Shown piece by piece: positions 7,547 through 12,522 of a DNA stretch of 12,522 nt; the stretch's first letter is position 1; each line of letters starts with the position of its first letter. Below the pieces are notes generated by a model, which had not been told where the DNA came from, ran no database searches, and worked only from the letters and a program-made list of their open reading frames with translations. The DNA is from UBA11889 sp046582115 (GTDB lineage: Bacteria > Pseudomonadota > Gammaproteobacteria > Pseudomonadales > Azotimanducaceae), in the NCBI GenBank assembly GCA_046582115.1, contig JAYGFA010000049.1, forward strand, positions 1 through 12,522. Direction: 5' to 3'. Both the position numbers and the translations under genes were made by a program.

Positions 7547-7552
7547 ACCTCC
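7547..7552 (-). promoter_or_regulatory. Strong GGAGGT ribosome-binding motif between phosphoesterase and cupin genes
   Basis: GGAGGT on the minus strand, about 40 nt before the cupin ATG, so too far to serve it directly. It could recruit ribosomes for the 13-codon leader ORF, and it argues against the TTG at 7554 as cupin start. Next to it, the heptamer AGGTTAA is tandemly repeated (7554-7560 and 7561-7567) across the phosphoesterase stop codon. Confidence 0.45.
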
Positions 7553-7563
7553 AAGGTTAAAGG

Positions 7564-8748
7564 TTAAACGCTGGTCGGCCCGGACTCAGCCCTTTTGCGT
7601 CGTAAAATTGAGTTGATGCCTGGGCTGAGGCCCGTTTCTGGATCACCAAGGAACTGGAAATGCGTCACCTCGCAGCGCGCAATAGTTCGCAATACGGGAC
7701 CCCACGTCCCGGTGCCCGGCGAAACGTAAAGGCGCAGTTCATCAATGTCGAATGACCCATGCATGCGGGGATGCATTCGCTTGACGAGATAGTTAAACGG
7801 AAATATTTGGCCCGCATGGGTGTGTCCAGACAACATGAGTTGTATACCCCAACTTGCTGCGTCGTCAGCACCTTCTGGTCGATGGTAAAGAAGAACTCGA
7901 TACCGACTGTCTAGCTTCGACAGGTTACTGAGGCCTTTTTTCACGGTGTCAGTCGCTTCGGCGTCGTCGAGACCGATGAATTGAAACGGATCTGCGTCCA
8001 CAGTTTCGTTTCTTAACACGATTACGTTGTGGGCCTTTAGATGCTCGACGATGCGTTCTGTGTCAGCGTAGCGCTCGTGGTTGCCTAAGATGAAATACAC
8101 CGTGGTGTTGAGTTCGGCCAATGGTCGTAAGTCGTCTTTGTTGACGTCATCGTCGACAAGGTCGCCAGTGATTAGTACCGCGTCCGCCTGGAGTTCGTTG
8201 ATACGTTTGACGATTCGGCGTAGGAACCTGGGACGGCGCGATCCGATGTGCACGTCAGAGATCTGTACCAGTGACTTCCCTTCGACGTTCGCACCACCAA
8301 AGAGGGGGATCCGCCGAACCTTTAATAGCTGGGCGTTGATCAGTCCCCAACTTCCCATGATAACGATGGCAGTAAGGCCGATGAGGCCTGCGGTTGCATC
8401 GCTGATAGGCGAGAGCAGACGAACAAGTTCAAGTATGACGACAATAGAAAAGAGCTGGAAGCATAAGCCCATCCATGTCATTGAAATTACGGCGAGTCGT
8501 CGAGCGAAAGCCCCGGGGAATTTCGACGAGACGATGCGGACCGCAGGGGGTAATACCAAAAGAGCGAGCAACTCTATCGATCTAGGTTGCCAGTGCGGAA
8601 TGAGCCAGTCGATGAGACGAATCAGTGGATAAATCAGCAGGCCGAAGTAAAGCACCGTTGCGACAAACGTCGGGAGGATGCGGCGTCTAAGCTCACGGAA
8701 ACTCACGGCGATGCCCGAGAAGAAGTTGAAAGGTCGGCGGATCGACAC
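7564..8748 (-). CDS. Membrane-anchored calcineurin-like metallophosphoesterase
   Basis: A 394-residue protein with about four N-terminal membrane helices (roughly 25-50, 57-74, 84-110, 118-139) and a cytoplasmic-type metallophosphoesterase domain (about 155-375). All dinuclear metal-site motifs are present: D165/H167 (SDVHIG), D196 (TGDLVDD), N223/H224 (GNHE), H289 (YHRPE), H309/H311 (GHTHAGQ). The closing segment YVSPGTGTWGP is typical of the YkuE/YaeI-like branch, proposed to act on envelope phosphoesters such as lipid-linked nucleotides; the true substrate is not known. The start is GTG at 8748; an overlapping ATG at 8750 is out of frame. The purine-rich GAGAAG upstream may be a Shine-Dalgarno. 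It begins 20 nt after the DUF1330 stop, so the two are very likely co-transcribed. Confidence 0.92.
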   Translation of the reverse strand: MSIRRPFNFFSGIAVSFRELRRRILPTFVATVLYFGLLIYPLIRLIDWLIPHWQPRSIELLALLVLPPAVRIVSSKFPGAFARRLAVISMTWMGLCFQLFSIVVILELVRLLSPISDATAGLIGLTAIVIMGSWGLINAQLLKVRRIPLFGGANVEGKSLVQISDVHIGSRRPRFLRRIVKRINELQADAVLITGDLVDDDVNKDDLRPLAELNTTVYFILGNHERYADTERIVEHLKAHNVIVLRNETVDADPFQFIGLDDAEATDTVKKGLSNLSKLDSRYRVLLYHRPEGADDAASWGIQLMLSGHTHAGQIFPFNYLVKRMHPRMHGSFDIDELRLYVSPGTGTWGPVLRTIARCEVTHFQFLGDPETGLSPGINSILRRKRAESGPTSV

Positions 8749-8768
8749 ATGTCTTCTCTGGCGGTCAC

Positions 8769-9185
8769 TTATTGCGGCTTCTTCGCTGCGCAGCGCGTTC
8801 GAGCTTGAGCGTCTTTAGGAAGAGACGCGGTAAACCGAGAGGATATTTCCGGAATTTGCCAAGGATCAATCGGCGCATGTGGGGGAACGCTCCGGAAGTT
8901 CCCTTTGCGCAACAAATGGATTTCGCCCTGTGACGAGTTCAGGCGTAGCGGCATAATTTCTGCGTACGTGTCACTCGCGTAACAACCCTTGAAATGATCG
9001 TCGTTCCTGAACTTCAAGACGACCATCCGCTGTTTCCTAGTTTCGCCCTCAAAGGCGACGCGAGCATCGTCGACGGCTAAGACATCAATTCTATTTTCGG
9101 CCAAGTTTGGTAGCACGGCGGTCTGGTATTCGACAAATTGTTGCTTGTTTTCGATTGTCACCATCGCCACGAAAATAACGCTCAT
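8769..9185 (-). CDS. DUF1330-like small protein with C-terminal extension
   Basis: A 138-residue protein. Residues 1-92 match the DUF1330 pattern, a ferredoxin-like, ABM-related alpha/beta fold of about 95 residues: MSVIFVAMVTI opening, then ENKQQFVEYQ, MVVLKFRNDDHFKGCYAS and EIMPLRLNSSQGEIHLL. About 45 further residues (93-138) are Pro-rich and then basic and have no counterpart in typical members. The family's reaction is unsettled; many members sit beside catabolic genes. I chose ATG 9185 because members start at this MSV; a GTG at 9200 would add five residues. It is the first gene of the minus-strand run, divergent from the PhyH gene at 9428. Confidence 0.8.
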   Translation of the reverse strand: MSVIFVAMVTIENKQQFVEYQTAVLPNLAENRIDVLAVDDARVAFEGETRKQRMVVLKFRNDDHFKGCYASDTYAEIMPLRLNSSQGEIHLLRKGNFRSVPPHAPIDPWQIPEISSRFTASLPKDAQARTRCAAKKPQ

Positions 9186-9386
9186 CGGGGGTTCCGTCAC
9201 CTCTCGAACGAATGAGCCATGTCAGCACAATATGTACACCAGTTCTAGTGAGCCATCTTTTACGACGGAGTTATATGACCCGCTGCGACCCCGACGCGGT
9301 CGTACGAATACGGGTTAGTTGACGTCCCTATGAGGTGCGATGAAGACGAAGAAAGGTCCGTGGAGACTGGCAAAAAATTCAATGAA

Positions 9387-9398
9387 CCTATATATAGG
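9387..9398 (+). promoter_or_regulatory. 12-bp palindrome upstream of the second PhyH gene
   Basis: CCTATATATAGG is a perfect 12-bp palindrome ending 29 nt before the GTG start, inside the 242-nt divergent region between the DUF1330 and PhyH genes. TATATA within it could serve as a -10 box, though no good -35 is seen. It may be an operator, but a palindrome this short and AT-rich could arise by chance. The same intergenic region also holds two copies of TGAGCCAT (9213-9220, 9249-9256). Confidence 0.3.
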
Positions 9399-9410
9399 CT
9401 CATCGACACA

Positions 9411-9420
9411 GGAGGGGTGA
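9411..9420 (+). promoter_or_regulatory. Ribosome-binding site of the second PhyH gene
   Basis: GGAGGGGTGA lies just before the GTG start at 9428. Its 3' half, GGTGA, is 7 nt from the start and complements the 16S tail, which supports GTG 9428 as the initiator. A GTG inside it (9417) opens only an 11-codon frame that stops at once. Confidence 0.6.
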
Positions 9421-9427
9421 AACAAGA

Positions 9428-10321
9428 GTGGCTGTTGCAGAGAGAATCGTAGGACCAGATGAGGCGGCGCAAGCGCGCGTGTTGGAGAAAATTGCGGATT
9501 TGGGACTTAGCGAAAACGTCATTGAGTTGGAAACAATGGGTTATACAACCATCAAAGGAGTCCTGTCTGACGATACGATTGTGCGCGCACAGGAAGCTAT
9601 ATTACAGCGAGTGGAGAAGGACACGGGAAAGCGCATCGATCTTGAGTCGGCGACAGCCGATGATTTTGCCGGCGTTAAGTATCTCCACTACATGCTTTAC
9701 GACAATGTTGTTTTCGAGGAAATTTTGGTTGAGGAGAAACCCCTTGCCATCATTTCGTATTTATTAGGTGAGAGTTGCGTGCTCTCAAGCTTAGGGTGCC
9801 ACTTTAAGGGGCCTGGGGGAGCGGCGCTGCCGTTGCACTCGGATAATGGCAACGGCATGCCGGGCCCATTTCCAGCATTTTCACAAGTGGCGAACGCCAA
9901 TTATGCCTTGACCCCATATAGTCGCGAGGCTGGAGCGCTCGCCATGGTGCCTCGTAGCCATAACCTCGCACGTCAACCGACCTTTGCCGAGATGATGCTT
10001 GAGGGTGACCACATTAATCTAGCGGCGGTTTCGATGGACCTTGATCCAGGCGATGTGGTTGTGTGGCATGGGAATGCTTGGCACGGATCATTTAAACGCG
10101 AAATTCCAGGCATTCGTATGAATTTGGCTTGTTATTTTGCCCGGCAATACATGCAAACCCAGGAACATCACAAAGGCGCGGTACCGCAAGAAGTCTTAGA
10201 TCGAAACGCGAATAATGACCGATTTGCAGTTCTTCTCGGAGGCAAACAGCCATATGGATGGGAATATGACGGCCCGAATTACGAGGTGATGGGACGGAGC
10301 CCCCAGGGTTTATACGACTAG
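9428..10321 (+). CDS. Phytanoyl-CoA dioxygenase (PhyH) family protein, second type
   Basis: A 297-residue Fe(II)/2-oxoglutarate-dependent oxygenase. The facial triad is H137-S138-D139 (in ALPLHSDNGNG) and H219 (in GNAWHGSF), with R230 (GIRMNLACYF) at the 2-oxoglutarate position. GALAMVPRSHNL (169-180) is the family's central loop block. It is only distantly similar to the PhyH protein at the window start: a longer N-terminal helical region (1-45), a different metal-site context, and a C-terminal tail rich in Asn, Gly and Tyr (about 259-297). It is therefore not a recent duplicate. The start is GTG, supported by a good ribosome-binding site. It diverges from the DUF1330-phosphoesterase-cupin-amidase run and converges on the serine hydrolase with only 28 nt between stops. 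Substrate unknown. Confidence 0.92.
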   Translation: MAVAERIVGPDEAAQARVLEKIADLGLSENVIELETMGYTTIKGVLSDDTIVRAQEAILQRVEKDTGKRIDLESATADDFAGVKYLHYMLYDNVVFEEILVEEKPLAIISYLLGESCVLSSLGCHFKGPGGAALPLHSDNGNGMPGPFPAFSQVANANYALTPYSREAGALAMVPRSHNLARQPTFAEMMLEGDHINLAAVSMDLDPGDVVVWHGNAWHGSFKREIPGIRMNLACYFARQYMQTQEHHKGAVPQEVLDRNANNDRFAVLLGGKQPYGWEYDGPNYEVMGRSPQGLYD

Positions 10322-10349
10322 CCCTTTCCCCGATCCAGCATGTGTTCTG

Positions 10350-11645
10350 TCAATCGATGATCGCTTGTTGTATGGCATTGCCAAAATCGTATTGTGCAGG
10401 CCCGTACGGTTGTTGAAGCATTAACACGGCGGTAATTTCCTCGGCCGGGTCAGTCCACGATTGTGTCCCGAAAGCGCCACCCCAACCAAAGGCGCCTGCA
10501 CTGCGGCGACTACCTGACGTAATAGGGTCGATCACTACGGCGACCGTATAGCCAAATCCCATTCCATTTTGGTTGCGTGAAAAACTTCGGTACAAATCGC
10601 CAATATGATTGCTCCCTAATATTCGTACCGTTCTCGGGCTGAGTAATCGCTGCTCGAATAATTGGCCACCTCCGACAAGCATTTGTTCAAATCTAAGGTA
10701 ATCCTCCGCCGTACTGGACAGTCCGCCGCCGGCAGAAAAAAAAGTTGTGGACGGTCGCCGCGTCCAGTTGCTTCGATTGCGGATCACGACTCGCCGCGAC
10801 GACTTATGATCCGGGACATTAAAGTGTGTGTCTTTCATACCCAACGGCTCGAATATACGCGTGTGCAGAAATTCGTTGAACGGTGTGCCCGAAACGATCT
10901 CAACAATTCGAGCGACTACATTGAGTCCAACACCGGGGCTATATGACCAGCGAGATCCGGGTTGAAAATCGAGTATGTACTGTGCGTACTTCGGCACTTC
11001 ACTTGCAAGGGTCGGGCTCGAATCTCTTCCGGGGCGCTTTGAAACCGCGCTGCCTAATCCTCCGCTCGCTAAACCGGAGGTGTGAGTTAACAGGTCGTGC
11101 ACGGTAATTTCACGACTTGCCGGGACCAATCGGTGTAAAGGTGGGTCTCGTCGGTTGACCCTGACGGGGCTGATGTCTTCGTCCCCCGGTTCTTTCAAGA
11201 CAGCCACCTGCATTTCTTTGAATTCGGGAATGTATTTTGAGACGGGATCACGGGGGCGCAATAGACCTTCTTCCACCAACATGAGCGTAGCCACCCCAAG
11301 AATTGGCTTGGTCGAAGACGCCATCCGAAATATTGCGTCGGCTTCCATGGCGCGGTGGTTGTCGACATCCATTAAACCGTGAGTTTCAAAATGGATGACT
11401 TTGCCGCGTCGTGCTACTGCCGTGACGGCTCCCTGGATTCGCCCCGAGTCAATGTGACGCTGCATTGCTGTGGAGATACGCTGCAATCGGTTGCTCGACA
11501 TGCCCACGTCTTCGGGTCGAGCTGTCGGTAACACGGTAGAGCGTTCTAATTGCCTAATCGTGTCGGGTTCAAGCCCGTCGTCTTTTTCAAGTCCGGATGC
11601 AGCAACGCACCCACTTAACGCAACGACTAGCCAAAATTTATCCAC
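10350..11645 (-). CDS. Beta-lactamase-fold serine hydrolase, probable lipoprotein
   Basis: A 431-residue enzyme of the class C beta-lactamase/DD-peptidase/EstB-type esterase family. Numbered from GTG 11645: nucleophile S110 and K113 (S-x-x-K in RMASSTKP), an HTSGL block near 188-192, Y235 (WSYSPG) as the second catalytic element, and GWGGAFGT (387-394), which replaces the K-T-G-like motif. Such enzymes with Y-S-x-G and W-G-G are usually esterases or transesterases, not antibiotic beta-lactamases. The short N-terminus MDKFWLVVALSGC has a lipobox (LSGC, C13), indicating a lipid-anchored envelope protein, though 12 residues is short for a lipoprotein signal. A TTG at 11714 would add 23 polar residues before the hydrophobic stretch, which makes less sense. 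It diverges from the FAD oxidoreductase gene. Confidence 0.88.
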   Translation of the reverse strand: MDKFWLVVALSGCVAASGLEKDDGLEPDTIRQLERSTVLPTARPEDVGMSSNRLQRISTAMQRHIDSGRIQGAVTAVARRGKVIHFETHGLMDVDNHRAMEADAIFRMASSTKPILGVATLMLVEEGLLRPRDPVSKYIPEFKEMQVAVLKEPGDEDISPVRVNRRDPPLHRLVPASREITVHDLLTHTSGLASGGLGSAVSKRPGRDSSPTLASEVPKYAQYILDFQPGSRWSYSPGVGLNVVARIVEIVSGTPFNEFLHTRIFEPLGMKDTHFNVPDHKSSRRVVIRNRSNWTRRPSTTFFSAGGGLSSTAEDYLRFEQMLVGGGQLFEQRLLSPRTVRILGSNHIGDLYRSFSRNQNGMGFGYTVAVVIDPITSGSRRSAGAFGWGGAFGTQSWTDPAEEITAVLMLQQPYGPAQYDFGNAIQQAIID

Positions 11646-11770
11646 GGTGTCTACGCCCCAATCGGTTGGTTGCTCTTGGTTTCTAACGTACGCTGATAAG
11701 AGCAAATTAATCAAACTGAAATGGACGCATGTACGTGGCTTAATACGGTGGTCCGGTCCGAGAAATTGTT

Positions 11771-11775
11771 GAGGA
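11771..11775 (+). promoter_or_regulatory. Shine-Dalgarno-like GAGGA before the FAD oxidoreductase
   Basis: GAGGA is spaced 7 nt from an in-frame ATC (11783-11785). This placement is the main reason for proposing that codon as the initiator, or as a mutated or misread ATG. Confidence 0.4.
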
Positions 11776-11782
11776 CACCACG

Positions 11783-12522
11783 ATCAACCCAACGCCTATA
11801 GCAACACATGACAATGGCAGTTTCTGGTTTGACTCGCTTGAATCGTTACCAGAACCCGAAAGGCCGCTCTCGCTGCCGAAAACTACCGACGTGGCGATTA
11901 TTGGAGCTGGTTTCACCGGCTTATGGACGGCGTACTATCTGAAGCAACGACGGCCTGATCTATCCATCGCCATTTTTGAAGCGGTGACCGTTGGATATGG
12001 TGCCAGCGGCAGAAATGGTGGTTGGTGCATGGGTTTCGCCATGGGGATTGAAGATCTGTTGGCGAGCCCTGAAACGCGACAGACTGGAATTCAAGTTCTT
12101 CGGGCGATGCATGAAACTGTTGATGAGATTGGTCGCGTTTGTCAGGCTGAGAATATTGACTGTCACTACCAAAAAGGCGGAACGCTTACCGTCGCGACAC
12201 TACCTTTCCGTGCGAAACCTATTCGGGACCGGGTTGAACGCTTCCACAGCATGGGTTTCTCCGAAGACGATTTTCGCTGGTTGCCGGCGAGTGAGGCGAA
12301 GAGGCACATCAACTGTGCGTCAAATCATGGGGCTAGCTACACTCCGCATTGCGCCGCCATACACCCTGCGAGGTTAGTTAAAGGGTTAGCCGAGAGAGTT
12401 CGAGGGCTGGGCGTGGCAATTCATGAATTGACTCCCGTGACCAATTTCGAGCCCGGACGAATTCACACCGAAGTTGGATCAGTCGACGCGTCAATCGTAC
12501 TTCGTGCTACCGAGGGATATAC
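11783..12522 (+). CDS. FAD-dependent amine/amino-acid oxidoreductase (DAO family), 3' end cut by window
   Basis: The first 246 residues of a DAO-fold flavoenzyme resembling gamma-glutamylputrescine oxidase (PuuB)-type proteins; such enzymes oxidise amines or N-alkyl amino acids using FAD. The Rossmann motif is at about 37-46 (VAIIGAGFTG), followed by LWTAYYL and the typical GYGASGRNGGWCMG block (about 70-83). The visible part ends at VLRATEGY, shortly before the usual mid-protein segment; about 180-200 residues should lie beyond the window. The frame is open from a stop at 11741, yet no ATG, GTG or TTG occurs in it before GTG 11891, which is already inside the FAD fold. I place the start at ATC 11783 because of the GAGGA before it; a point mutation, frameshift or sequencing error is equally possible. 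It is divergent from the serine hydrolase. Confidence 0.85.
   Translation, partial: MNPTPIATHDNGSFWFDSLESLPEPERPLSLPKTTDVAIIGAGFTGLWTAYYLKQRRPDLSIAIFEAVTVGYGASGRNGGWCMGFAMGIEDLLASPETRQTGIQVLRAMHETVDEIGRVCQAENIDCHYQKGGTLTVATLPFRAKPIRDRVERFHSMGFSEDDFRWLPASEAKRHINCASNHGASYTPHCAAIHPARLVKGLAERVRGLGVAIHELTPVTNFEPGRIHTEVGSVDASIVLRATEGY

Noticed and set aside
8081..8632. 183-codon plus-strand frame
   Set aside because: Antisense inside the well-supported metallophosphoesterase gene; Ser/Arg-rich shadow translation.
10350..11645. Calling the serine hydrolase an antibiotic-resistance beta-lactamase
   Set aside because: Y-S-P-G and W-G-G motifs fit esterase-type members better, and no ampR-like regulator is adjacent.
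11808..11945. ATG-initiated frame at 11808 near the FAD oxidoreductase start
   Set aside because: It stops after about 44 codons and is in the wrong frame for the conserved FAD fold; kept only as a hint of a possible one-base error.

Overview
The window looks like chromosomal DNA of an uncultured Gram-negative bacterium, most likely a marine or host-associated gammaproteobacterium. This is judged by eye from a moderate base composition, a Sec-exported Sel1 protein, a candidate lipoprotein esterase, DUF1993 and DUF1330 proteins, and a dense set of small-molecule catabolism enzymes (two PhyH oxygenases, a tandem class III CoA-transferase, an amidase, a PuuB-like FAD oxidoreductase). Initiation codons are often non-ATG (TTG, GTG and possibly ATC). 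No rRNA, tRNA, CRISPR array, transposase or phage gene was seen, so the taxonomic call is an inference.

Layout. (1) 50-862, minus: a phytanoyl-CoA dioxygenase-like Fe(II)/2-oxoglutarate enzyme, preceded on the same strand by a doubtful hypothetical protein with a C-terminal membrane helix (923-1339). (2) 1429-2836, plus: a secreted Sel1-repeat protein and a DUF1993 protein. (3) 2837-3161: a possible small membrane protein, then a very AT-rich leader. (4) 3162-5567, plus: an 801-residue fusion of two CaiB/BaiF CoA-transferase domains. (5) 9185 down to 5670, minus: a co-directional run DUF1330, membrane metallophosphoesterase, cupin, amidase. It includes a 13-codon leader ORF whose stop overlaps the cupin start. 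(6) 9428-10321, plus: a second, unrelated PhyH-type dioxygenase, divergent from the previous run. (7) 11645 down to 10350, minus: a beta-lactamase-fold serine hydrolase, probably a lipoprotein. (8) 11783 to the window end, plus: the first 246 residues of a DAO-family FAD oxidoreductase that lacks any canonical in-frame start codon.

How the genes may work together: CoA activation (CaiB), hydroxylation (PhyH), amide hydrolysis (amidase), ester hydrolysis (serine hydrolase) and amine oxidation (FAD enzyme) are activities expected in breakdown of amide- or amine-containing organic acids. No gene here fixes the substrate. I found no convincing defence system or other wholly new system. The most unusual points are the missing start codon of the FAD enzyme, the leader ORF before the cupin, the tandem CoA-transferase, and two small membrane-protein candidates.
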